From Chitinophaga dinghuensis (GTDB lineage Bacteria > Bacteroidota > Bacteroidia > Chitinophagales > Chitinophagaceae): a stretch of 64,000 bases of DNA. A model generated the notes under the pieces. It searched no databases. It was not told the origin of the DNA and worked only from the letters and a program-made list of their open reading frames with translations. Location: NCBI RefSeq assembly GCF_003259435.1, contig NZ_QLMA01000007.1, positions 248,001 to 312,000 of the forward strand. The letters are read 5' to 3'. This document shows, piece by piece, positions 35,323 through 43,714 of the stretch (its first letter is position 1; every line of letters starts with the position of its first letter). The translations under genes were made by a program, and so were the position numbers.

Positions 35323-36960
35323 TTACGGTTTTTTATCCCACCACAGTTTAGTGCCGCCATTGTCTTTATCACCCAAGAGCTTAATGGCATCCTGCACTGT
35401 TGCAGGGTTGGTGCTGTATTCATTCTGCGGGAATGGCAGTCTGCGAATCTGTACAGTAGAGGAAATAGTACCGCCACTGTTGTTCACTGCTACAGGGAAC
35501 AACTTAGGATAACCTGTACGACGGAATTCCGTCCATGCTTCCTGTCCTTCAGGGAACATCGCCAGCCATTTTTGCGTAATGATACGTTCTAACTTTGCTT
35601 CATCGCCGGCAGCAGGGTCCCATTTGATGGTGATGCCGCTGGGGCTGGGCAAATTATTATTGACATTTTTAGGATCTACATAAGCGGCAGGCTTGCTGGT
35701 GGCATCACTGGTATAACCAGGCGCACTCACGTTCCATTGTGCAAAGGAAGTGGCAATACCTTGCTCATAATTCTGCTGGATATCGCCGGCATTATTCCAT
35801 CCGCGCATGGCTGCTTCTGCCTTCAGGAAATAGACTTCTGCTGCGGTCATCAGTTGGACGGCTGTCTTCTTATTGAATGAAGGAGTGGCGCCATCGCTGA
35901 CATTCAGGTTAGAATATTTCACATAGTCATCTTTGGAATTAGCATTGGTAATACTGCCGATACGGATACCGATGTATTGCGGTGCAAAACCGGCATCGGT
36001 GGATTTGTCCATGTACTTTGAGATACGAGGGTCATTGTATCCATTCATATAACAGGCCAGGGATGCGTTGATACGGGTATCGGCCCAGTCGATGGCAATG
36101 AATGCCAGCGGGTTAGTAAAGCTGCCTGTAATCTTCACCGTCATGTTGTCGGTGTTGTCTGTTAACAGACCGCCGTTGGCTGGATTCAGGGCTTTTTCGC
36201 CTTCCGTTTTCGCCGTGTTGTTATCGGCATAATAGATATGTGTGGCCAGACGCAAACGCAAAGAGTTGGCAAATTTCAGCCACTCGTTGAAGTTGCCATT
36301 GTACACTACATCAAACTGACTGAAGTCGAACGGCAGCTTAGTATTAGACGCAATCTGCGCACGCAGATACTGCGTGGCTGTGTCCAGCTCCAGGAAAAAA
36401 CGTTTGTAAATGTCTTGCTGACTATCATAAGGAATGGTAGGCGCATTCTCACCTACATGGCTATACGGAATCGGGCCATAGATATCGGTTACGCGACTCA
36501 TAGCGGTCACTTTAACGATCAGCGCTACTGCCCATACAGCAGGGTAGTTCTTTTCAATACCTGTAGAACGCAATTTCAGAATAGGAGACATTACGCTGAG
36601 ATAACCTACTTTATAGGCTTCTCCGTTCCATCCGGAAACCAGGCCATAGTTCAGGTTATTGACGCCGCTCGCAAAAGGGGTGGCCGACATAAAATACCCG
36701 GAGAAGCAGTCGGCATTCAGGTTCTGCTGTACCTGGAAGGAGTTCGGATCTCCTCCGCCGGAGAAATTGTAAATCGCCATCTCGGCAGATTTGAGGTACA
36801 GTCCAAGTCCGTTGAAATCAGGACCCAACTGATCGCCGTTGATGCCGGTATTGTCCGTATTGAATTTTTCAAAATTCTTAGTGCAGGCACTCATGCCGGT
36901 AATAGCCAGGGCGGCTACTATCACGGTTTTATATCCACGCAGTTTATGTAATAATTTCAT
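35323..36960 (-). CDS. SusD/RagB-like lipoprotein (SusD-like_2 type)
   Basis: A 545-aa protein. The start at 36960 (MKLLHKLRGYKTVIVAALAI) gives a signal peptide with lipobox MSAC (Cys near residue 26), followed by TKNFEKFNTDNTGI. The upstream alternative at 36999 overlaps SusC. Typical features: LNADCFSGYFMSATPFASG, VKVTAMSRVTDIYGPIPYS, and a C-terminal block LERIITQKWLAMFPEGQEAW followed by EFRRTGYPKLF, characteristic of the SusD-like_2/SusD-homolog group. It would be the surface lid of the SusC barrel encoded directly upstream (25 bp). Being under sigma/FecR-type control, uptake is probably induced by the substrate itself. Substrate unknown; no catabolic enzyme is adjacent. Confidence 0.92.
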   Translation of the reverse strand: MKLLHKLRGYKTVIVAALAITGMSACTKNFEKFNTDNTGINGDQLGPDFNGLGLYLKSAEMAIYNFSGGGDPNSFQVQQNLNADCFSGYFMSATPFASGVNNLNYGLVSGWNGEAYKVGYLSVMSPILKLRSTGIEKNYPAVWAVALIVKVTAMSRVTDIYGPIPYSHVGENAPTIPYDSQQDIYKRFFLELDTATQYLRAQIASNTKLPFDFSQFDVVYNGNFNEWLKFANSLRLRLATHIYYADNNTAKTEGEKALNPANGGLLTDNTDNMTVKITGSFTNPLAFIAIDWADTRINASLACYMNGYNDPRISKYMDKSTDAGFAPQYIGIRIGSITNANSKDDYVKYSNLNVSDGATPSFNKKTAVQLMTAAEVYFLKAEAAMRGWNNAGDIQQNYEQGIATSFAQWNVSAPGYTSDATSKPAAYVDPKNVNNNLPSPSGITIKWDPAAGDEAKLERIITQKWLAMFPEGQEAWTEFRRTGYPKLFPVAVNNSGGTISSTVQIRRLPFPQNEYSTNPATVQDAIKLLGDKDNGGTKLWWDKKP

Positions 36961-36985
36961 CGTTTTCAGTTTTTCAGTGATACCA

Positions 36986-39900
36986 TTAGAAGGATGCATT
37001 CAGGGTCAGGCCATAGCTGCGGGTTGCAGGCAACATAAATGCATCCACACCACCCAGACCGTTGGCGGTAGACATCGTTTGTTCCGGATCGAATGGCGCT
37101 TTGCGGGTGAAATAGATCAGGTTACGACCAGTCAGGGAGAACTTCAGGGTTTTGAAGAATGTACTTTTCAGTGGCACCATGTAACCAAGGGCTGCTTCCC
37201 TTAAACGAACCGTAGTAGCGCTGTACATATATTCTCCCGAAACGCCTTCTCTGCCACCAATGGTAGTGTACCAGGTATTGGCATCGATGGTGGACACTGC
37301 TTTACCTGTTTCGTCCACGCCGTTGATTTTTACGCCGCCGGCATCACGGGCATCGCCACTGGCTTTGGATACGCCGTAGCTATCCATCATCGCCTGTGTA
37401 ATAGACATTACCTGTCCGCCGAATTTACCGTCAATCAGGAAGGAGAAAGTGAAATGACCATATTCGAAGTTGTTATTCCAACCCAGTTGCCATTTGGTAT
37501 TGGCATTACCCAGGTATTGCATATCACCGCCTTGTTTAACAGGCTTACCACCTTTGATCAAAATGCGACCCTGGTCATCTTTACTCAGTACGGTACCGTA
37601 AATATCGCCGAAGCTGCCGCCCACTTTGAATTGAGAAGCATAGTTAGCGCCAGAAGCGCCGCTCAGGGTGAAACGATCTACAGTAGACCAGAGAGAAATG
37701 ATTTTATTGTCATTGGTAGAGAAGTTCAGACCGGTGTTCCAATGGAATTTTCCTTGATTGAAAACATCGTATCTCACTACCGCTTCCACGCCCTGGTTCT
37801 GGATATTACCCGCATTTACGAATCTGGATTCGAACAATGTGGCAGTAGGCGCTGCAATTTGCAGGGTTTGATTGGTGGTATTGGTTTTATAATAGGTCAC
37901 ATCGAAGCTCAGACGATTAGCGAAGAAACGCCATTCCGTACCAATCTCGAGGGATTTTGTTTTCTCAGGTTTCAAAGCAATGAATGGGCCGGTGGTAGCA
38001 ACTGTCAGGTTGCCGCTGGTGCCCAGGTGATTAGGCGCTGTATTGGACTGATATGCCAGCGGGCTATTACCCACAATAGCATAGGAGCCGCGTACTTTGG
38101 CGAAGGAAATAGCAGAAGGAAGATGCAAGATATTATTCAGTACCACACCCAGACCTGCAGAAGGGTAGAAGTAAGACATTTGTGGTGTGAATGCCAGGTT
38201 AGATGACCAGTCGTTACGAGCCGTCAGATCCAGGTATAACCAATCGCGGTAAGAGAGGTTGGCACTGGCAAAAACAGATTGCCAGTGGCTGTGCAATTCC
38301 GGGCTGGTACCAGATTTTAAGGCATTCAGCGTAGTCATATTCTGGATGGTGAATACATTCGGGATATATAATCCATCTTTGGCGGAGTTCAGGAAATCTC
38401 CTGCTGTTTTGATATCGCGAATACTGGTACCTACCACGCCGGTTAAGCTGATGGTTTTACCAGGCAGGTTGATATTGGCCAACAGATCGCCGTATTGTTG
38501 GGTGGTAGTATTGTTACCGTAGTAATAGCCGCCGTTAGGGCTGGATAATACCGCTTGTGAGCCGGCGTATATCTTCTGTTCGTAGAGGTCATTGATACGG
38601 TCAATGCTTCCACGGGCCTGGATATTCAGCCAGGAGTTCAGTTTGTAATTCAGGCTGGCATTCATCAGCAGACGATTGCGTTTCAGCTTGTTCGGGTTAC
38701 GGTTAACGATCCACCATGGATTCTGCTGCACATCCTCATTTAATGGCCAGTTTTGTACCATCAGGTAGTTGCGGGTAGGATCTGGGATCTCGAAAGTATT
38801 TTTATATTGGGTGATGTCCAGGCTACGGGGAAACAGATAAAGGCCGGTAAGTGGGTTGAAATAAAAGCCAGACATAGGCGTATTGTCGATCTGCTGCGTC
38901 ATATAATTCACATCAGCAGTGGCCGTCAGCCTGTTGTCAAAGAAATGCCCTGTTTCTTTAAAGTCGATATTATGACGACCGATATTATTTCCAGGCTCAA
39001 TGCCTCTGCCGGAGGTATTGGCATAGCTGAAATAGGTCTGCGCCATTTCGTTACCACCGGAAAGACTGATACCATTGGTAAAGAGTTGCCCTGTCTGGAA
39101 GAACGTTTTCAAATTATCCCGGTTGGTAGGGTTATTGATTTTGGCGCCCCAGCTTTGGGTAGAGCTATCTTTGGTTTGCGCGTAATTATTTTGGAATTTA
39201 GGGAGATACGCAGCTTCCGATAAGGAAATGCCACTATAAAGGTTCACTGCCACGTGTCCGGCTTTCCCGGATTTTGTAGTAACCAGGATAACCCCGTTAG
39301 CGCCCTGACTTCCGTACAAAGCTGCTGCAGAAGCGCCTTTCAGTACAGAGATACTTTCAATATCTTCCGGATTGAGGTTGGAGATAGGATCGCCACCATC
39401 ATAGGAAGAAGTACCACCGTAGATACTGGAAGGTTGGTTGGTCAGACTGTTATTCATCGGCACACCATCGATTACGTACAGGGCCTGGTTGGAACCCAGT
39501 CCTGATTTGCTACCACGGAGGATCACTTTTGCAGAACCGCCTACGCCAGATGCACTGGAGGAGATGGTCAGACCAGCTACCTTACCATTCAGGGTATTGA
39601 TGAGGTTCGCGTCTTTGGCTTTGGTGAGTTCCAGGCCGTTGATCTGTTGGGTTGAGTAGGTGATGGATTTTTCCGATCTGCGTATACCCAGTGCCGTTAC
39701 TACCACGCCGCTCAGTTGGGCGTCCTGTGGTTGTAATTTGATCTGGATATTAGCGTCGTTGCCTACCGTGATGGATTGTGGGGCATATCCAATAAAGCTA
39801 ACCACCAGTACGTCCCCGGGATTGGCCTGAATGGAAAAGCTCCCCAGGGGATTAGTAACGGTGCCGCGGGTAGATCCTTTAACCTGGATAGACACGCCGG

Positions 39901-40339
39901 GCAAGGGCTGACCGTCGGGGCCCGTTACTTTACCCTGGATGGTTATATACGGACTGGCCGTATACTCCATTGGTTTGGATTTTGGTGAAACAACGATCGT
40001 TTTATCAACGATGCTGTAGGAAAATAATTTGTTGTTCAGGCAGGCATTGAGCACGTCTGTGAGCGGGGCTGCTTCCAGGTTGAGATTTACAGGAGCTGCT
40101 TTTTGCAGCAATTTTTCATCGTAGATAAATTCATATCCTGTCTGGCGGCTGATGCTGTTAAACACATCATACAGGGCGAGGCGTTTGCCCTTGATGGTAA
40201 CAGACTGAGAGAATGTTTTAGCGCTCAGATTAAGTGTAAATACCAGTGTTAGTATGACAGTTAATCGCATAGTAAGCAATAATTTTCTACGCAAATGCCC
40301 GCCCTTTCTGCGGACTTTGCAGGTACAAAGGAGTTCCAT
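36986..40339 (-). CDS. SusC/RagA-type TonB-dependent transducer with N-terminal STN domain
   Basis: A 1117-aa outer-membrane receptor. Signal region within residues 1-45 (long basic N-region typical of this group). An STN/secretin-N signalling domain follows at about 46-115 (LALYDVFNSISRQTGYEFIY, LTDVLNACLNNKLFSYSI), then a carboxypeptidase-regulatory-like sandwich (about 130-205: ITIQGKVTGPDGQPLPGVSI), the plug domain (about 215-345: VVVTALGIRRSEKSITYS, ALYVIDGVPM) and a beta-barrel ending LPATRSYGLTLNASF. The STN domain is the part that talks to a FecR anti-sigma factor, and the FecR and ECF sigma genes lie directly upstream. This is therefore a signal-transducing receptor whose substrate probably induces its own operon. 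The plug carries an insertion-rich loop; all domains are intact. Confidence 0.94.
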   Translation of the reverse strand: MELLCTCKVRRKGGHLRRKLLLTMRLTVILTLVFTLNLSAKTFSQSVTIKGKRLALYDVFNSISRQTGYEFIYDEKLLQKAAPVNLNLEAAPLTDVLNACLNNKLFSYSIVDKTIVVSPKSKPMEYTASPYITIQGKVTGPDGQPLPGVSIQVKGSTRGTVTNPLGSFSIQANPGDVLVVSFIGYAPQSITVGNDANIQIKLQPQDAQLSGVVVTALGIRRSEKSITYSTQQINGLELTKAKDANLINTLNGKVAGLTISSSASGVGGSAKVILRGSKSGLGSNQALYVIDGVPMNNSLTNQPSSIYGGTSSYDGGDPISNLNPEDIESISVLKGASAAALYGSQGANGVILVTTKSGKAGHVAVNLYSGISLSEAAYLPKFQNNYAQTKDSSTQSWGAKINNPTNRDNLKTFFQTGQLFTNGISLSGGNEMAQTYFSYANTSGRGIEPGNNIGRHNIDFKETGHFFDNRLTATADVNYMTQQIDNTPMSGFYFNPLTGLYLFPRSLDITQYKNTFEIPDPTRNYLMVQNWPLNEDVQQNPWWIVNRNPNKLKRNRLLMNASLNYKLNSWLNIQARGSIDRINDLYEQKIYAGSQAVLSSPNGGYYYGNNTTTQQYGDLLANINLPGKTISLTGVVGTSIRDIKTAGDFLNSAKDGLYIPNVFTIQNMTTLNALKSGTSPELHSHWQSVFASANLSYRDWLYLDLTARNDWSSNLAFTPQMSYFYPSAGLGVVLNNILHLPSAISFAKVRGSYAIVGNSPLAYQSNTAPNHLGTSGNLTVATTGPFIALKPEKTKSLEIGTEWRFFANRLSFDVTYYKTNTTNQTLQIAAPTATLFESRFVNAGNIQNQGVEAVVRYDVFNQGKFHWNTGLNFSTNDNKIISLWSTVDRFTLSGASGANYASQFKVGGSFGDIYGTVLSKDDQGRILIKGGKPVKQGGDMQYLGNANTKWQLGWNNNFEYGHFTFSFLIDGKFGGQVMSITQAMMDSYGVSKASGDARDAGGVKINGVDETGKAVSTIDANTWYTTIGGREGVSGEYMYSATTVRLREAALGYMVPLKSTFFKTLKFSLTGRNLIYFTRKAPFDPEQTMSTANGLGGVDAFMLPATRSYGLTLNASF

Positions 40340-40406
40340 ACTTTTGTTTTGTGGCTTAGTAATTCAATTTTTCAAATGCTAATGGAAGTTGGATAGCCAT
40401 ATTTTA

Positions 40407-40436
40407 CCGGGAGCATTGGCGTGCTTCCGGTTTTTT
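40407..40436 (+). terminator. Hairpin with T-run, antisense to the FecR-SusC gap
   Basis: CCGGGAGC pairs imperfectly with GCTTCCGG at 40407-40430 and is followed by TTTTTT (40431-40436) on the plus strand. For the minus-strand operon the T-run is on the wrong side (an A-run precedes the hairpin and TAAAATATGG follows). It could stop antisense transcription or attenuate the SusC message. Confidence 0.45.
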
Positions 40437-40507
40437 ATTGGCATTCGTTATTCATTCACGTTTTCATAACAAGCAATTTTTAAAATTCATAAGTGGATTA
40501 AATAGTG

Positions 40508-41671
40508 TTACTGTTCAGGATTGTAGGGCTTTACCCTTATTTTGTTATTGGTTGTTTCAAATTGTACCCGTTGGGTAGCGGATAATATTTTCAGGAGACT
40601 GGCTGCATTTTCCCTTCGGGATATGATGCCGGTCAGGTCTACATCGGAGAGGTCTCCCTCATAGCTGATATCCACGTCGTACCAGCGGGAGATCTGCCGC
40701 ATGATGGTTTGTATATTGGTATTTCTGAATCGGAATTTCCCTTCTTTCCAGGCGAGGGTCTGTTCCAGGTCCGCCTGTGCAGTGGCGAATCCGGCATGAT
40801 GGGTCAGCGTACCGGTATAACCAGGTTGCAAGACGGTTTGAGCAGATCCGTGTAACAATTTTACCGCGCCATTTTCCAGGGTAGTGGCTATTTCCTGTTC
40901 ATCCGTATATGCCATCACGTTAAAGCTGGTACCTAATACTTGTACCTGCATGGAATCATTTCCTTTTATATCCACCAGGAAGGGTTTATTAGGATCTGCC
41001 GCAATTTGGAAATAGGCTTCCCCTGTAATTTCCACCCTTCTTTCTTTTCCGGGGAATGCTGTGGGGAAGCGTATACTGCTGGCTGCATTGAGCCACACGC
41101 GGCTACCATCCGGGAGTCCCAGTTGATATTGCCCTCCACGGGGTGTAACAATAGAATTGTACACCACCTTTGTGGAAGGGCCCTGGTTGTCATAGATAAG
41201 GCTTTCGCCGTTGTTATTAATATTGGCATCTCCCTGCCTGGCAATCTGGCCCAGATTGGCGCTGTCCAGCGGTACAGTACTGCCGTCTGCCAGTACGAGC
41301 ATGGCTTTATTACCACCGGGCATCATGGCTAAATGCACCGGATATGGCGTAGGAGTGATGATACGGTGTTGATACCAATAAATACCGGTACTGAAAATTG
41401 CTGCTACGCAGGCTGCTGCCAGCCACCATTTTCTACTGTTGCTACGTATAGGCATTACCGGGGTATCCATGACAATCTGTTCCACGAGGTGAGCGTGTTC
41501 GGCGGAGTGCCACCCTGAATCGGGGGCGCCTTGATGTAGGGTGGACAGGATGTCTTCCAAAATCTCCTTTTCTCCCACGTTCTCTTCCACTAATGTCTGC
41601 AATTGACGCAGTTCATCAGTAGAGATAGTGCCAAGGCGGTATTTTTCCAGTAATTGATGTATAACTGTCAT
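40508..41671 (-). CDS. FecR-family anti-sigma factor
   Basis: A 387-aa protein. The cytoplasmic N-terminus (about 1-80) contains the sigma-binding four-helix-like region (LLEKYRLGTISTDELRQLQT). A single membrane helix lies at about 85-105 (WWLAAACVAAIFSTGIYW). The periplasmic FecR domain covers about 170-290 (VTPRGGQYQLGLPDGSRVWL, RRVEITGEAYFQI, VQVLGTSFNVMAY), and a DUF4974-like STN-resembling C-domain about 310-385 (FRFRNTNIQTIMRQISRWYD, LTGIISRRENAASLLKIL). It holds the ECF sigma factor encoded 96 bp upstream and is released or activated by the STN domain of the downstream SusC. It is part of a standard sigma/anti-sigma/SusC/SusD cassette, all minus strand. Full length, nothing missing. 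Confidence 0.94.
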   Translation of the reverse strand: MTVIHQLLEKYRLGTISTDELRQLQTLVEENVGEKEILEDILSTLHQGAPDSGWHSAEHAHLVEQIVMDTPVMPIRSNSRKWWLAAACVAAIFSTGIYWYQHRIITPTPYPVHLAMMPGGNKAMLVLADGSTVPLDSANLGQIARQGDANINNNGESLIYDNQGPSTKVVYNSIVTPRGGQYQLGLPDGSRVWLNAASSIRFPTAFPGKERRVEITGEAYFQIAADPNKPFLVDIKGNDSMQVQVLGTSFNVMAYTDEQEIATTLENGAVKLLHGSAQTVLQPGYTGTLTHHAGFATAQADLEQTLAWKEGKFRFRNTNIQTIMRQISRWYDVDISYEGDLSDVDLTGIISRRENAASLLKILSATQRVQFETTNNKIRVKPYNPEQ

Positions 41672-41721
41672 CCGTCGATTAGATTTTGGAAGCGTGATTT
41701 AAGATAAAGACGGACAACCTG

Positions 41722-41742
41722 GAAAAAAGGAGTATGCCTCCT
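41722..41742 (-). terminator. Short hairpin with T-run between sigma and anti-sigma genes
   Basis: AGGAG pairs with CTCCT around a five-base loop (41742-41728), followed on the minus strand by TTTTTT (41728-41722 region). The 5-bp stem is weak; it may partly terminate after the sigma gene and so set the sigma to anti-sigma ratio. Confidence 0.4.
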
Positions 41743-41767
41743 GAAAAAAAAGTTAAAAAAAATGCAA

Positions 41768-42367
41768 TTATTTGTGGAAAGTCAATACCAGTAAGAATAT
41801 CGGGAGTACGTCGTTGGGTACATGGGTTTGCACATAGGAGCGGAGCGACTGCAAAGCGAGGCTCATTTGTTTCTTAACGGTATGGATGGAAATATTGAGC
41901 TGATGGGAAATTTCCTCATTAGAGAACCCTGCGAGCCTTGCCTGATATACTTTTCGGCGTTCTGGTGGCAGGGAGGCAATGGCATTATTGATGATATGGT
42001 CATATTCCTTTCGCAGCAGGAGGTGATCGGTATCTTCCTGTACAGTGGGCTGTTGTTGCTGATGAATGTCGTATACCTTCATTTTCACCAGTTGTTTGCG
42101 GAAGCCGTCATAAATATGGTTGCGGGTAAGGATAAAGAGATAATCCCGAAAGTTGCGAACTTCCGTGACGTGCGCTCGTTTAACCCATATCCGTAAGAAT
42201 ATGTCCTGTACTGTTTCTGTAGCGAGATGACCATCCTTCAGGTACACCATGGCCACATCATATACATGCTTGCTGTAATGATGGAAAATAACCGTGTATG
42301 CGTTGGCGTCACCTTCGGCTACCTGTTGTAACAGTGCTTGCTCATTTGCTAAATCCGTGATTGGCAA
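41768..42367 (-). CDS. ECF RNA polymerase sigma factor, Bacteroidetes FecR-linked type
   Basis: A 199-aa sigma factor. Region 2 is at about 25-95 (AYTVIFHHYSKHVYDVAMVY, ATETVQDIFLRIWVKR, NFRDYLFILTRNHIYDGFR). Region 4 is at about 130-180 (IASLPPERRKVYQARLAGFS, NEEISHQLNISIHTVKKQM helix-turn-helix). A short hydrophobic C-terminal tail (VLPIFLLVLTFHK) is common in this group. It should direct transcription of the downstream SusC/SusD genes when released by the FecR protein encoded next to it. An inverted repeat TGCTTAA-ACGA-TTAAGCA at 42454-42471 lies about 90 bp upstream of the start and could be a regulatory site or a hairpin of the preceding region. Confidence 0.93.
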   Translation of the reverse strand: MPITDLANEQALLQQVAEGDANAYTVIFHHYSKHVYDVAMVYLKDGHLATETVQDIFLRIWVKRAHVTEVRNFRDYLFILTRNHIYDGFRKQLVKMKVYDIHQQQQPTVQEDTDHLLLRKEYDHIINNAIASLPPERRKVYQARLAGFSNEEISHQLNISIHTVKKQMSLALQSLRSYVQTHVPNDVLPIFLLVLTFHK

Positions 42368-42477
42368 AGGCCGTAATTTATGACATTAACAAAATCAATA
42401 TCCGGTAGATTACGACGGTAATTTAATAATAAAATAATACATTCCAAGCGTTTTGCTTAAACGATTAAGCAGTGGGG

Positions 42478-42628
42478 TTCACGCAAAGGCGCAAAGAGGG
42501 CGCAGAGACGCAAAAAAATAATTTTTTACTAGATCAGTTTTTGTTGTTGGGGCGCCTGCGGCGCTGATTTTTTTTTCTCGCAAAGCAGCATAAGCAGCAT
42601 AAGCAGCAGAGCAGCAGAGCAGCAAAGG
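42478..42628 (+). repeat. Repeat cluster R3: CGCAAAG heptads, GCGCC hairpin, GCAGCA array
   Basis: Three parts in order: a heptad run from 42478 (TTCACGCAAAGGCGCAAAG, then GCGCAGAG, ACGCAAA); a hairpin GCGCC-TGC-GGCGC at 42552-42564; then an array from about 42577 (CTCGCAAAGCAGCATAAGCA and further GCAGCAGA units) to 42628. This is the most complete unit of the family in the window. Confidence 0.85.
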
Positions 42629-42699
42629 ATTAAGTTTTGTTGATGAATTAATAGACATATTATGCTTTACACAATCGCTCAAAACAATCTACATTACTT

Positions 42700-42814
42700 T
42701 TCTCTGCTGCTTTGGTGCTTATGCTGCCTTGCGAGCAAAAACTTTATACATATCAGCGCCGCAGGCGCCCCTCTGCGCCTTTGCATGTCTTTCCTTTGCG
42801 CCCTTTGCGTGAAA
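42700..42814 (-). repeat. Repeat cluster R4: same three-part unit, opposite orientation
   Basis: Read on the minus strand it begins directly after the SDR stop codon with TTTCACGCAAAGGGCGCAAA and further heptads, then the hairpin (42768-42756), then CTCGCAAGGCAGCATAAGCA and more array units. It mirrors R3 across a 71-bp unique spacer (42629-42699). The outer 11 bases of the pair are perfect inverted repeats. Confidence 0.85.
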
Positions 42815-43576
42815 CTACAGAAACACCCCTCCGGAAGCCTCAATCCGTTGTGCATTGATCCAGCGTGCCTCATCGGTACAGAGGAAAGCTACTACGCCGC
42901 CGATGTCGTCCGGGAGTCCAACCCGGCCCAGTGCGGTATTGGAGGCGATCTGGCTGTTGATTTCTTTGTTGTCTCTCACATGGCCACCACCGAAATCGGT
43001 TTCAATAGCGCCAGGGGCCACTACGTTGGCGGCAATTCCTCTTGGACCTAACTCCTTGGCCATGTACCTGGTCAGTACTTCAATACCGCCTTTCATAGCG
43101 CCATAGGCACTACTACCGACCATGGCAAATCGTGCCAGGCCAGAGGAGATATTAATAATACGCCCGCCATTATTGATGAGAGGGAGTAATTGCTGGGTGA
43201 GAAAGAATACGCCTTTCAGATGGATATTCATGATATAGTCGAACTGCTCTTCTGTGGTGGACTCAAAAGGGGAATACAGGGCAGTACCGGCATTATTCAC
43301 GAGGAAGTCGAAATGCGTAACGCCAAATGTAGCAGATAAGGTTTCTTTCAGTTGTGCTACAAAAGGAGGGAAGACCTTCGTATTGCTGGTATCCAGTTGC
43401 AGGGCTGCGGCTTTTACGCCAAGGGCTTTGAGTTCATTCACTACTTCTTCTGCTTCAGCCTGTTGGCTATGATAGGTAATGACTACGTCAATTCCTTTGT
43501 GAGCCATGGCCTGGGCCATATTTTTACCTAATCCTCTGCTGCCGCCGGTGATCAGCGCGATTTTATTACTTGCCAT
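42815..43576 (-). CDS. Short-chain dehydrogenase/reductase (SDR family, classical)
   Basis: A 253-aa protein with a Rossmann nucleotide-binding motif ITGGSRGLGKNMAQAM at the N-terminus, the NNAGTALYSPF segment, a catalytic Ser in INISSGLARF and the YxxxK motif in SSAYGAMKGG, and a C-terminal GGVFL end typical of FabG-like SDRs. It would reduce or oxidise a hydroxyl/keto group using NAD(P)H in the cytoplasm. The substrate is not predictable; GSRGLG suggests NADPH. It lies 138 bp downstream of the AraC-type regulator in the same direction, so regulation by that protein is plausible. Its stop codon is immediately followed by repeat R4. Confidence 0.92.
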   Translation of the reverse strand: MASNKIALITGGSRGLGKNMAQAMAHKGIDVVITYHSQQAEAEEVVNELKALGVKAAALQLDTSNTKVFPPFVAQLKETLSATFGVTHFDFLVNNAGTALYSPFESTTEEQFDYIMNIHLKGVFFLTQQLLPLINNGGRIINISSGLARFAMVGSSAYGAMKGGIEVLTRYMAKELGPRGIAANVVAPGAIETDFGGGHVRDNKEINSQIASNTALGRVGLPDDIGGVVAFLCTDEARWINAQRIEASGGVFL

Positions 43577-43714
43577 TTGTCAAATGTTTTAATCAATAAA
43601 AAAATAGCAATACAATTTGTTCAACTGCATTGATGACGCAAAGATCAGCAGGAATATGCTGCTGATTGTTGCGATGATCAATCTATCATTTGCAAAATTC
43701 AAATAATGGTTCTT

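Larger units (their letters stand above)
42368..42814. other. 447-bp intergenic region made largely of an inverted repeat pair
   Basis: Between the ECF sigma start (42367) and the SDR stop (42815), both genes on the minus strand. The first about 110 bp are AT-rich and should hold the sigma promoter; a 7-bp inverted repeat lies at 42454-42471. The rest (42478-42813) is the R3/R4 pair with matching termini TTCACGCAAAG and CTTTGCGTGAA. No real gene is visible. Confidence 0.65.

Noticed and set aside
42478..42814. Insertion sequence
   Set aside because: The element has terminal inverted repeats but no open frame for a transposase and no clear target duplication; it is treated as a non-autonomous repeat pair.
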